NCBI GenBank assembly: GCA_945903445.1
Contig: CAMDNZ010000040.1
Location: 1-27,827 of the forward strand
Reading direction: 5' to 3'
DNA: 27,827 bases
DNA from: Bordetella parapertussis
GTDB taxonomy: Bacteria; Pseudomonadota; Gammaproteobacteria; Burkholderiales; Burkholderiaceae_B
Position numbers and translations under genes: made by a program. Shown here in pieces: positions 16,198-25,455 of the stretch (position 1 is its first letter; each line of letters starts with the position of its first letter). A model generated the notes under the pieces. The model ran no database searches. It was given only the letters and a program-made list of their open reading frames with translations, and was not told the DNA's origin.

Positions 16198-17091
16198 TCA
16201 TCGGCCTAACGCCAAGGTGGCCGCCACGGCATCGATATCGATACGCCCATCGAACACTGAAAGTGCGGGGCCGGTCATGCGCAGTGCCTGACCGTCCCAG
16301 GCGACCAACAGCGCGCCGCCGCGCGTGCCGACGCTGACAGGCGAATCCAGCAAGCCTCGACGGATGCCCGCGGCCACGGCAGCACATGCGCCGGTGCCGC
16401 AAGCCAGGGTTTCGCCCGCGCCACGCTCATACACCCGCAAGCGGATGGCGTGACGGTCTACCACCTGCATGAAGCCGACATTGACCCGGTTCTGAAAGCG
16501 CGGGTGAGATTCGAGCGCGGGTCCGACGATGCCCACAGGCGCGAGATCGACATCGTCGACGACCTGCACCACATGCGGGTTGGAAATCGCGACGGTCGAT
16601 AGCCATACGGTGGGGGTGTCCAGCGCCGGCAGCTCCAGCGGCAAGCCCCAGGTGTCGTCTTGACCGATTCGGTGAGACGTCAGGCCGACGACATCGAAGG
16701 GCAGGGCGTCGGGATCGAACCGGGTGCTGCCCATGGCCACGGTCACTTGCTCGTCGGCCGCCTCGTCCAGCACGATAACGCCGGTTGCGATTTGAGCGCG
16801 CAGCGGATTGCGATCCGACAAGCCCTGGGCATGGACGAATCGCACGAAGCAGCGGGCGCCGTTGCCGCAATGCTCGACTTCGCTGCCATCGGCATTGAAG
16901 ATCCGGTAGCGAAAATCGGCGTCGGGCACTGTGGCGGGTTCGACCAGCAGAACCTGGTCGGCGCCCACGCCAAAATGGCGGTCGGCCAGTGCCCGGGCCC
17001 GCTCGGGCGTCATGTCGATGCGTTGGCGTACGCCGTCGAGTACGACGAAGTCGTTGCCGGCGCCATGCATTTTGGTGAAGGTCCAGTTCAT
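16198..17091 (-). CDS. dapF: Diaminopimelate epimerase DapF
   Basis: Converts LL- to meso-diaminopimelate for lysine and peptidoglycan synthesis in the cytoplasm; 297 residues, normal to slightly long. The family N-terminus is clear (TFTKMHGAGNDFVVLDG). The two catalytic cysteines lie in EHCGNGARC (C75) and LACGTGACAAV. There is no cofactor. It is upstream of DUF484 and xerC on the same strand, 96 bases away, and downstream of the acyltransferase genes by 66 bases. Sequence and gene order are typical. Confidence 0.95.
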   Translation of the reverse strand: MNWTFTKMHGAGNDFVVLDGVRQRIDMTPERARALADRHFGVGADQVLLVEPATVPDADFRYRIFNADGSEVEHCGNGARCFVRFVHAQGLSDRNPLRAQIATGVIVLDEAADEQVTVAMGSTRFDPDALPFDVVGLTSHRIGQDDTWGLPLELPALDTPTVWLSTVAISNPHVVQVVDDVDLAPVGIVGPALESHPRFQNRVNVGFMQVVDRHAIRLRVYERGAGETLACGTGACAAVAAGIRRGLLDSPVSVGTRGGALLVAWDGQALRMTGPALSVFDGRIDIDAVAATLALGR

Positions 17092-17157
17092 GTGGGCATT
17101 ATCGCATTCAACGATCCGCCCCGCCCGGCATTCGAAAACCGATGGCGGTCGCCGATA

Positions 17158-18048
17158 TCAATACAGTCCGGGTTCGCCGGGCGGACGTGTCTTGAAGCGC
17201 CGGTGGACCCAATAATATTGAGTGGGATCGGCGCGGATCCAGTCTTCCAGCAAGCGGTTCTGACGTTCGGTGGCGGCTTCTACCGAGTCCTCGCCAGGAA
17301 AATTTTCCAGGGCGGGATGCACTTCGACCCGATATCGGCCTGTCGTGGCGCTCCACTGTTCGGTCACTGGCAGAACGGCTGCATCGAATTTGCGGGCGAT
17401 TTGAGCCGTGGCTGGAATCGTGGCGGCGGCAATGCCGAAAAACGGTACGAAGATCGAGCCGTTGCGGCCAAAATCCATGTCGGGCAAGTAATAGATAGGG
17501 CGGCCTTCGCGCAGATGGCGAATCAAGCCGCGAACGCCTTCCTTACGCGACACCAGCCGGGTGTCGTTGAACCGTGCCCGACCCTCGCGCACGATCCGAT
17601 CGACGGCCGGATCGCTTTGCGGGGTATACATGGTGGCACCCGACGGGGTGAGCCGGGTGAGGGCGGTGGCCGCAGCATCCAGCCCGACGAAGTGCGGGGC
17701 GAGCAGGATGACCGGTGTGCCTGCATCGAGACGGCGTTGCAGGTGTTCGTAACCCACCAGTTCGATCATGTTGTCTATGGCCTGCGGCGTGCCGAACCAC
17801 AACACCCCACGATCGATATACGACTGCGCCACGGCGCGGATATGGCCTTGCACCCAGCCCTCGCGTTGTTCGGCAGTGGCTTCGGGAAAACACAAGTCGA
17901 TATTGCGTCGGACAATCCGCGTGCGCGACTTGGCAAAGCGGCGTATCACCCGCGCAGCAAACGCCCCTGCACGCAGGCGAGCAGTCGTGGAGCAACGACC
18001 CAACCATCCGAACAGCCCGCGCAATACCCACAGCTTGAGCGCGTTCAT
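17158..18048 (-). CDS. LpxL/LpxM-type lipid A acyltransferase (HX4D)
   Basis: 296-residue acyltransferase of the LpxL/HtrB family, which adds a secondary acyl chain to lipid A precursors at the inner membrane. An N-terminal hydrophobic segment precedes the catalytic HX4D motif HFVGLD. Further family segments are PQSDPAVDRIVREGR, YYLPDMDFGRNGSIFVPFFG and a late YYWVHRRFKTRP. The ATG at 18048 overlaps the stop of the upstream acyltransferase by 4 bases. The open frame continues upstream, but that part overlaps the other gene. Which acyl position it serves cannot be told from the sequence. Confidence 0.88.
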   Translation of the reverse strand: MNALKLWVLRGLFGWLGRCSTTARLRAGAFAARVIRRFAKSRTRIVRRNIDLCFPEATAEQREGWVQGHIRAVAQSYIDRGVLWFGTPQAIDNMIELVGYEHLQRRLDAGTPVILLAPHFVGLDAAATALTRLTPSGATMYTPQSDPAVDRIVREGRARFNDTRLVSRKEGVRGLIRHLREGRPIYYLPDMDFGRNGSIFVPFFGIAAATIPATAQIARKFDAAVLPVTEQWSATTGRYRVEVHPALENFPGEDSVEAATERQNRLLEDWIRADPTQYYWVHRRFKTRPPGEPGLY

Positions 18049-18896
18049 GCGGCATCTCCGGGCGCAGCCGATGCGCCTTTCGGCTTCTTGTATCGGTTGT
18101 AGCTCCAGAGATATTGCTCGGGAAAGCGACGAATCATCGCTTCCATGACGGCATTGAAGCGGGTGGCCGTTTCGACGGGCGATTCGGGTTCTGGGTCGGG
18201 CACTCGAACGAAATGTAGTTGCCAGCCCCGTCCGTGCTTCAGCCGCTCGGACGCCACCATGACGACGACCGCGCCGCTTTGTGCGGCCAATCGGCCCGGC
18301 AAGGTGACGGTATAAGCAGGGCGGCCGAACACCGGGGCCCACACGCCGTCGCCTTGGCTGGGCACCTGGTCGGGCAACATGCCGACGGCTTCGTGCCGCT
18401 TCAAGGCCCGCATGAACTCGCGCACGCCTTGGGTGCTGGCGGGTACGGCGCGCAAGGTGCTGCTGTTGCGTGCCGCCTTCATCAACGGGCGCAGCCAGTC
18501 CTGGCGGGATTCGCGGAACATCACCGTCAGGGGCACGAATTGCGAAATGTAGCGCGCCGAAATCTCATAACACCCCAAGTGCGGGGTCAAAAACAAGATG
18601 CCGCGGCCCTCGGCTCGCGCGGTTTCGATCACTTCGGCGCCGATCACGTCCACGCGCTCGAGCATTTCGCGCTCGAACAGCCAGACTTTGGGCGTCTCCA
18701 GGATCATCGCCCCGATTTCGCCGGCCGCGCGGCGTGCGAAAGCCGGGTCGTCGTAACCGGCCTGCGCGGCGTTGGCGCGCAGGCGCTGGCGATAGCGGCC
18801 GGGCAGGGCGTATACGAAACGGCCGAGCGCGCGGCCCACGGCGTGCAGGACGCGAAGGGGCAGGCGAGCGACTAAACGGAATAGGAACAAAAGCAT
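18045..18896 (-). CDS. LpxL-like acyltransferase (HX4E)
   Basis: 283 residues from ATG 18896, giving the usual start MLLFLFRLVARLPLRVLHAVGRALG. The active-site motif is HX4E (HLGCYE), followed by VMFRESRQDWLRPLM, MLPDQVPSQGDGVWAPVFG and the final LWSYNRYKKP. It belongs to the LpxL/LpxM/lysophospholipid acyltransferase family and is the first gene of a pair coupled by ATGA. A GTG at 18968 would add 24 polar residues and is less likely. It is divergent from metK. The pair may add the two secondary acyl chains, or one member may act on another lipid. Confidence 0.85.
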   Translation of the reverse strand: MLLFLFRLVARLPLRVLHAVGRALGRFVYALPGRYRQRLRANAAQAGYDDPAFARRAAGEIGAMILETPKVWLFEREMLERVDVIGAEVIETARAEGRGILFLTPHLGCYEISARYISQFVPLTVMFRESRQDWLRPLMKAARNSSTLRAVPASTQGVREFMRALKRHEAVGMLPDQVPSQGDGVWAPVFGRPAYTVTLPGRLAAQSGAVVVMVASERLKHGRGWQLHFVRVPDPEPESPVETATRFNAVMEAMIRRFPEQYLWSYNRYKKPKGASAAPGDAA

Positions 18897-19073
18897 TCGA
18901 AAGAATAAGGCGTGAAACCGAGGCTTATGGATATTACCGTCTGCCCGTCCAGTTGGCTTAGAATGCACATAGTCGTCGAGTTAACCGACAACTTGCGGGG
19001 CGACCGTGTTGGCAAAACCAAAGGTTTCGTTGAGACCCGAAAATTTTGCCATGCGAGAATCCGCTAAAGCGTC

Positions 19074-19119
19074 GTACCCCGGCTTTCTGACCAGCGATCT
19101 ATCTGGCGTGCCGGGGTAC
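19074..19119 (+). promoter_or_regulatory. Long hairpin in metK upstream region
   Basis: Perfect 10-bp stem: GTACCCCGGC (19074-19083) pairs with GCCGGGGTAC (19110-19119). Inside it CCAG (19091-19094) can pair with CTGG (19103-19106). It ends 38 bases before the metK start, so it probably lies in the 5' leader and could act on transcription or translation. I do not recognise a known SAM or SAH riboswitch in it. Confidence 0.5.
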
Positions 19120-19157
19120 AGCGCGCCTCGTTCATCTATATCCAAGGACGTATCGCC

Positions 19158-20315
<1,158 letters not shown>

Positions 20316-20341
20316 TGGCCGTTTGGCGTAAGTGGGTGCAT

Positions 20342-20370
20342 CCCGCCTTAACGCTTTGAAGTGAGGCGGG
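20342..20370. terminator. Hairpin after metK
   Basis: Stem CCCGCCT (20342-20348) with AGGCGGG (20364-20370) and a 15-base loop, starting 27 bases after the metK stop. No clear T-run follows, so it may work with the next hairpin. Confidence 0.4.
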
Positions 20371-20375
20371 GCCAC

Positions 20376-20419
20376 CGCTCGTCGCGCACATACCGCACAT
20401 CGTCTGCGCGCGACGAGCG
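20376..20419. terminator. Second, longer hairpin between metK and the ABC operon
   Basis: Perfect 12-bp stem: CGCTCGTCGCGC (20376-20387) with GCGCGACGAGCG (20408-20419) and a 20-base loop. It separates metK from the ABC transporter operon and may be a terminator or part of that operon's leader. There is no T-run. Confidence 0.45.
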
Positions 20420-20488
20420 ACGCGATGGCCCGGGCGCTGGGGCCGGGGGACATGAGGTTCCCGAAGCGTGTGACGACTGAGGATGGAT

Positions 20489-21691
20489 ATGACATTCTGG
20501 AAGCAATGCCTGGCTGCCGTCGGCACGGGCCTGATGTGTGCGGGCGCAGCGCTGGCACAAGATACGATCAAGATCGGCGAAATCAACAGCTATAAGGCAC
20601 AGCCGGCTTTCTTGTTGCCGTATCGGCATGGCATGGAGTTGGCCGTCGAACACGCCAATGCCGCAGGTGGTGTCAACGGCAAGCGCATCGAGTTGGTGGT
20701 GCGCGACGACAACGGCAATCCGGGCGATGCCGTGCGCGCCGCCGAAGAGTTGTTCCAACGCGAACGCATCGATGTGCTGACCGGCTCGTTCCTGTCGCAC
20801 GTCGGCCTGGCGTTGAGCGACTATGCCAATCAGCGCAAACGCTTCTTTCTGGCCAGCGAAGCGCTGACCGACAAGATCGTCTGGCAGAACGGCAATCGTT
20901 ATACCTTCCGCTTGCGCACTTCGACCTACATGCAAACCGCCATGTTGGTCGAAGAAGCCGTCAAGCTGAAGAAAAAACGTTGGGCGGTGGTGTATCCCAA
21001 CTACGAGTATGGGCAGTCGGCGGTCGCGACATTCAAGACCTTGATGAAAGCGGCGCAACCGGATGTCGAGTTCGTGGGCGAGCAAGCTACCCCGCTCGGC
21101 AAGATCGACGCGGGCAACGTCGTGCAGGCGCTGGCCGATGCCAAGCCCGAGGCGATATTCAATGTGCTGTTCGCCACCGACGTCACGCGCTTCGTTCGCG
21201 AAGGCAATACGCGCGGTTTGTTTCCTGCGACACCTGTGGTCAGTTTGCTGACCGGCGAGCCGGAATACCTGGACGCCATCGGCACCGAGATACCGGATAA
21301 CTGGATCGCCACCGGCTACCCCTGGTATTCGATCGACACGCCCGAGCATCGCGCATTTGCCCAGTCGTACCAGGCCAAGTTCGATCAAGCGCCGCGTTTC
21401 GGCTCCATCATTGGCTACAGCGCGATCCAATCGCTGGTAGCGGGCATGAAACGCGCGGGCTCCACCGACACCGAAGCGATGATTTCGGCCTTTCGAGGAC
21501 TCAAGCTCACCATCCCATTTGGCGAAATCGAATACCGGGCGGTCGATCATCAGTCCACCATGGGTGCGTTCGTGGGCAAGCTGGGCCTGAGAGACGGCCG
21601 CGCGGTGATGATCGATCCGGTCTATCGGAAAGGTGAGCAGTACCTGCCTTCCGAGGCCGAAGTGTCCAAGCTGCGCACGGCAGTGCAGTGA
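20489..21691 (+). CDS. Branched-chain amino-acid/amide type ABC transporter binding protein
   Basis: About 400 residues with a signal peptide (QCLAAVGTGLMCAGAALAQ) and a type I periplasmic binding fold (LivK/amide-binding family). Visible segments are IKIGEINSYKAQPAFLLPY, ANAAGGVNGKRIELVVRDD and KKKRWAVVYPNYEYGQSAV. It presents a substrate, probably an amino acid, amide or related small organic, to the fused permease. I chose ATG 20489 because GAGG lies six bases before it; ATG 20483 would add two residues. The stop overlaps the next start (GTGA). The ligand is not readable from the sequence. Confidence 0.88.
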   Translation: MTFWKQCLAAVGTGLMCAGAALAQDTIKIGEINSYKAQPAFLLPYRHGMELAVEHANAAGGVNGKRIELVVRDDNGNPGDAVRAAEELFQRERIDVLTGSFLSHVGLALSDYANQRKRFFLASEALTDKIVWQNGNRYTFRLRTSTYMQTAMLVEEAVKLKKKRWAVVYPNYEYGQSAVATFKTLMKAAQPDVEFVGEQATPLGKIDAGNVVQALADAKPEAIFNVLFATDVTRFVREGNTRGLFPATPVVSLLTGEPEYLDAIGTEIPDNWIATGYPWYSIDTPEHRAFAQSYQAKFDQAPRFGSIIGYSAIQSLVAGMKRAGSTDTEAMISAFRGLKLTIPFGEIEYRAVDHQSTMGAFVGKLGLRDGRAVMIDPVYRKGEQYLPSEAEVSKLRTAVQ

Positions 21692-23586
21692 CGCTCTACG
21701 GTCTGCTCGTCCAGCTGCTCAATGGCTTGGCCGAGGCTTCGTCCTTGTTTTTGGTGGCGGTCGGCCTGTCCTTGATTTTCGGAGTCACGCGCATCGTCAA
21801 TTTTGCGCATGGCTCTTTGTATATGCTGGGCCTCTACGTTGCCTGGAACTTGGCCGATGCATGGGGGCCCGGGGCGCTGGGTTTCTGGGGTGGCTTGGTC
21901 GGTGCGATGGTGGCGGTGGGCTTGTTGGGCGGGCTGATCGAGGTTTTCATCTTGCGCAGGGTGTATGCCGCGCCCGAGTTGCTGCAATTGCTGGCGACTT
22001 TTGCGCTGGTGCTGATTCTGAACGATGCTGCCTTGGCGCTATGGGGAGCCGAAGACCTGCTGGGGCCGCGCGCGCCGGGCATGGCGGGCGCACAGCCCGT
22101 TCTCGGTCGCTCCTTTCCCACCTATAACTTTTTCCTCATCGTGCTGGGGCCTGTGGTCTTGCTGCTGTTGTGGCTGCTGCTGACCCGCACGCGCTGGGGC
22201 ATGCTGGTGCGCGCCGCGACGCAAGATCGCGAGATGCTGGGCGCACTGGGCGTCAACCAGGCGTGGCTGTTCACCAGCGTATTCGTGCTGGGTGCCATGC
22301 TGGCTGGCCTGGGCGGTGCCGTGCAACTGCCGCGTGAGCCTGCGAGCCTGGGTTTGGACTTGCGCGTCATCGGCGAGGCTTTTGTGGTGGTCGTGGTGGG
22401 GGGCATGGGATCGGTACCGGGGGCTTTTGTCGCGGCTTTGATCATCGCCGAGGTCAAGGCGCTGTGCATTGCGTTTGGCACGGTGGAGTTGTTGGGTGCG
22501 AGCATCCCCCTGTCGCGTTGGACGCTGGTGGTCGAGTTTGTCGTCATGGCTCTGGTTCTGGCCGTGAGGCCGTGGGGCTTGTTCGGGCGGCCTCCGGGGG
22601 CCAGTCGGCATGGCGCGCCGGTCGAGCCACCCTTGCGCGCGATGGGCAGACCCCTGCGGCTTGCGGTGCTGATCGGGCTGGTGGCCCTGACGCTGCTGCC
22701 GCTGGGCGGAGATGCGCTGTCCTATGCGCTGGTGCTGGGCACGGATATATTGGTGGCGGTGTTGTTTGCCGTTGGCCTGCATTTCATCATGGGTCCGGCC
22801 GGACTCAACTCATTCGGTCACGCAGCGTATTTCGGCCTGGGGGCATACGGCGCGGCCTTGCTGATGACCAAGCTGGGATTGCCGATGGTATTGGCGTTTT
22901 TGCTCGGGCCCGTCGTGGCAATGGCGGCGGCTGGGCTGTTCGGGCTGTTCGCGCTGCGCCTCTCGGGCGTCTACCTGGCCATGTTGACGCTGGCCTTTGC
23001 GCAAATCGTCTGGTCGGTCACGTTCCAGTGGGATGGATTTACCGGGGGCTCTAACGGTCTGATCGGTATTTGGCCCGCGTCCTGGTTGTCCGATAGCGCT
23101 GCGTATTACTGGGCGGCATTGGCCGTGGTTGTGCTGGCCGTTTGGGCATCGCGCCGGACGCTGCACGCCCCGTTCGGTTTCGCGCTGCGCGCGAGCCGCG
23201 ACTCTGCGTTGCGGGCCGAGTCGCTGGGCATTCCCGTTCGGCGAGTGCAGTGGGTAGCGTTTGTCGTCTCCGGGCTGTTGGCCGGGCTGGCGGGTGCCTT
23301 GTATGTTTTTTCCAAAGGCAGCGTCGCGCCCGATGTCTTGGCCGTGGGCAAGTCCATCGACGGTCTGGTCATGGTGTTGTTGGGTGGGGTGCAGACCGTC
23401 TCGGGGCCCATCGTCGGGGCGGTGGTGTTCACGGGTTTGCAAGACACGCTGATACGCCACACCGAGTATTGGCGGGCGTTGTTGGGTTTGATCGTGTTGC
23501 TGTTGGTGTTGGCGTTCCCACAAGGCTTGGTGGGCGGCTTGCGTGAGCTTCGCACGGCATGGATGCGCCGGGGAGCTGCACGATGA
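21688..23586 (+). CDS. Fused LivH-LivM branched-chain amino-acid ABC permease
   Basis: 632-residue membrane protein that joins the two permease subunits of this transporter class, which are usually separate genes. Residues 1 to about 300 are LivH-like (SLIFGVTRIVNFAHGSLYML, then GMGSVPGAFVAALIIAEVKAL). From about 340 on it is LivM-like (FIMGPAGLNSFGHAAYFGLG, then GVYLAMLTLAFAQIVW and RASRDSALRAESLGI). The linker is around residues 300-330 (GRPPGASRHGAPVEPP). The start is GTG 21688, overlapping the binding-protein stop by 4 bases. The fusion fixes subunit stoichiometry; similar fusions are known in this family. Confidence 0.92.
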   Translation: MTLYGLLVQLLNGLAEASSLFLVAVGLSLIFGVTRIVNFAHGSLYMLGLYVAWNLADAWGPGALGFWGGLVGAMVAVGLLGGLIEVFILRRVYAAPELLQLLATFALVLILNDAALALWGAEDLLGPRAPGMAGAQPVLGRSFPTYNFFLIVLGPVVLLLLWLLLTRTRWGMLVRAATQDREMLGALGVNQAWLFTSVFVLGAMLAGLGGAVQLPREPASLGLDLRVIGEAFVVVVVGGMGSVPGAFVAALIIAEVKALCIAFGTVELLGASIPLSRWTLVVEFVVMALVLAVRPWGLFGRPPGASRHGAPVEPPLRAMGRPLRLAVLIGLVALTLLPLGGDALSYALVLGTDILVAVLFAVGLHFIMGPAGLNSFGHAAYFGLGAYGAALLMTKLGLPMVLAFLLGPVVAMAAAGLFGLFALRLSGVYLAMLTLAFAQIVWSVTFQWDGFTGGSNGLIGIWPASWLSDSAAYYWAALAVVVLAVWASRRTLHAPFGFALRASRDSALRAESLGIPVRRVQWVAFVVSGLLAGLAGALYVFSKGSVAPDVLAVGKSIDGLVMVLLGGVQTVSGPIVGAVVFTGLQDTLIRHTEYWRALLGLIVLLLVLAFPQGLVGGLRELRTAWMRRGAAR

Positions 23587-24347
23587 GTCTGCTGACTGTG
23601 CGGGGCTTGAGTAAATCGTTCGGTGGCGTGCGCGCCGTGGACGGGATCGACTTCGATGTCGCGCCCGGCGAACTCCTGGCACTGATCGGTCCGAACGGCG
23701 CGGGCAAAACCACCACCTTCAATATGGTGAACGGTCAGCTTCCGGCGTCATCGGGATCGGTGCAATTAGCCGGGCGGGAATTGCTGGGCCTGCCGCCGCG
23801 CCGCATCGCACGCAGGGGCGTGGGACGGACGTTTCAAGTGGCCGCTACGTTCTCGTCCCTGACCGTCGTCGAGAACGTCCAGATGGCGTTGCTGGCGCAC
23901 GCCGGACAGGTTTTTTCATTCTGGCGTCGTGCCACGGCTTACCATCGCGACACGGCCTTGGCACTGCTGGATCACGTGGACATGCGCGATCAGGCCGACC
24001 GACCGGCCAGCGAGTTGGCCTATGGCGATGTGAAGCGCATCGAATTGGCACTGAGTCTGGCGAGTGCGCCTCGCCTGTTGTTGATGGACGAGCCCACCGC
24101 CGGCATGGCCCCTGCCGAGCGTCATGCGCTGATGGCCTTGGTCAGGCGCCTGGCGACCGAGCGCGATCTGGCGGTGCTGTTTACCGAGCACAGCATGGAC
24201 GTGGTGTTCGGCTACGCCAACCGCGTGGTGGTATTGGCGCGAGGGCGTCTGGTGGCGCAAGGTACGCCCGCCGAGGTGCGCGAGAACGCGCGGGCGCGTG
24301 AGGTGTATTTCGGGTCGGCGGGTTTGGCCGAGGGCGGGCATTCGTGA
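23583..24347 (+). CDS. livG: ABC transporter ATPase LivG
   Basis: 254-residue ATPase of the branched-chain amino-acid/amide importer class. It has a Walker A (GPNGAGKTT), a Q-loop area (GVGRTFQVAATFSSLTVVENV), a Walker B (LLLMDEPTAG) and an H-loop (FTEHSMDVV). The signature motif is unusual, LAYGDVKRIE rather than the common LSYGQQRRLE; family members do vary here. ATG 23583 overlaps the permease stop by 4 bases. A frame eight codons longer is open but lies inside the permease gene. It works with LivF. Confidence 0.92.
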   Translation: MSLLTVRGLSKSFGGVRAVDGIDFDVAPGELLALIGPNGAGKTTTFNMVNGQLPASSGSVQLAGRELLGLPPRRIARRGVGRTFQVAATFSSLTVVENVQMALLAHAGQVFSFWRRATAYHRDTALALLDHVDMRDQADRPASELAYGDVKRIELALSLASAPRLLLMDEPTAGMAPAERHALMALVRRLATERDLAVLFTEHSMDVVFGYANRVVVLARGRLVAQGTPAEVRENARAREVYFGSAGLAEGGHS

Positions 24348-25075
24348 TGGCCGAGCCCTTGTTGACTGTCGAGAAACTTTGCGGCGGCTATGGCGCGGCG
24401 CAAGTGCTGTTCGATCTCGATCTGACGGTGGGGCGAGGCGAGGTGGTCGCCTTGATGGGTCGCAACGGGGCGGGTAAATCCACCGCGCTCAAGGCCATCA
24501 TGGGGCTGCTGGCCGTGCGCCGCGGTCGAGTGCGTTTCATGGGCCATGAAGTCATCGCCTGGCCCTCGCATCGGATTGCGCGGCTGGGTTTGGGGTACGT
24601 GCCGGAAGATCGGCGCATTTTTACCGACCTGACCGTGGACGAAAATCTGGCGGTGGGTCGGCAAGCCGCTCGGCAATGGCCGGATGGCTCGCCCGCCCCC
24701 CTCTGGCGAGCCGATGATTTGTTCGAATTGTTCCCGAATCTGGCGGAAATGCGTCAACGCCCGGCCTCCCGCATGAGCGGTGGCGAGCAGCAAATGCTGA
24801 CGGTTGCCCGAACGCTGATGGGCCAGCCTTATCTCGTCTTGCTGGACGAACCCTCCGAAGGGGTGGCGCCACTGATCGTCGAGCAGATGGCGCGCATGAT
24901 CGAGACCTTGAAAGCCAATGGGGCGAGCGTTTTGCTGTCCGAGCAGAATCTGCCATTTGCGCAGCGGGTGGCTGATCGGGTGTATGTGCTGGAAAAAGGC
25001 CAATGTTGCTTCAGTGGCAGCATGGCCGATCTGATGGCCGACGGACGGGCGCGTCGCAACTATTTGACGTTGTAG
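24347..25075 (+). CDS. livF: ABC transporter ATPase LivF
   Basis: 242-residue second ATPase of the same importer. It has a Walker A (GRNGAGKST), a Q-loop region (GLGYVPEDRRIFTDLTVDENL), a signature (MSGGEQQML), a Walker B (LVLLDEPSEG) and an H-loop position occupied by Gln (LSEQNL), as in other LivF proteins. ATG 24347 sits on the livG stop (TGATG); a GTG one codon upstream is possible. It ends the operon. About 115 bases without an obvious hairpin terminator separate it from the DUF1289 gene. Confidence 0.93.
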   Translation: MAEPLLTVEKLCGGYGAAQVLFDLDLTVGRGEVVALMGRNGAGKSTALKAIMGLLAVRRGRVRFMGHEVIAWPSHRIARLGLGYVPEDRRIFTDLTVDENLAVGRQAARQWPDGSPAPLWRADDLFELFPNLAEMRQRPASRMSGGEQQMLTVARTLMGQPYLVLLDEPSEGVAPLIVEQMARMIETLKANGASVLLSEQNLPFAQRVADRVYVLEKGQCCFSGSMADLMADGRARRNYLTL

Positions 25076-25189
25076 GGATTGCGTTGGCAGCGAGCCACCG
25101 CATCAAGGTCTGTGTGCGCTGCCCGATAACCTTTTAGCTAACTCGGTCTATCGGCTTCGTCACACATCGGCCAATGGTATTCTGTGCTG

Positions 25190-25417
25190 ATGTCGCCCGA
25201 TAATTCCTCCCTGCCCACTCAAGCGCCGCCCGTGCGCGAAAAAGTCTTTACGGCATCCGATTCGCCCTGCGTAGCGATCTGCTCGACGCTATACGACGAT
25301 GTGTGCCGGGGATGCGGACGCACCGCCATGGAGGTCTCCGGGTGGGTGTTCCTGGACGACGAGGAAAAGAAGGTCATTTGGGCGCGCATTCTGGCCGAAG
25401 GCTATCCCAGACGCTAA
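25190..25417 (+). CDS. DUF1289 family small Cys-rich protein
   Basis: 75 residues with the DUF1289 pattern of four cysteines (SPCVAICSTLYDDVCRGCGRT) followed by a Trp and an acidic stretch (VFLDDEEKKVIW). The Cys spacing suggests binding of a metal or Fe-S cluster, but the function of the family is unknown. I chose ATG 25190; a GTG two codons upstream is in frame. It is convergent with the broken MFS gene of island 3, 38 bases away. Composition matches the core genes. Confidence 0.8.
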   Translation: MSPDNSSLPTQAPPVREKVFTASDSPCVAICSTLYDDVCRGCGRTAMEVSGWVFLDDEEKKVIWARILAEGYPRR

Positions 25418-25455
25418 TGAAGAGCTTTGTAATCCGCCCTTGCCGAATCGTCGCG

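Noticed and set aside
16660..18102. 480-aa plus-strand frame opposite dapF and the acyltransferase
   Set aside because: It is a GC-driven antisense open frame; the minus-strand genes have all the family motifs.
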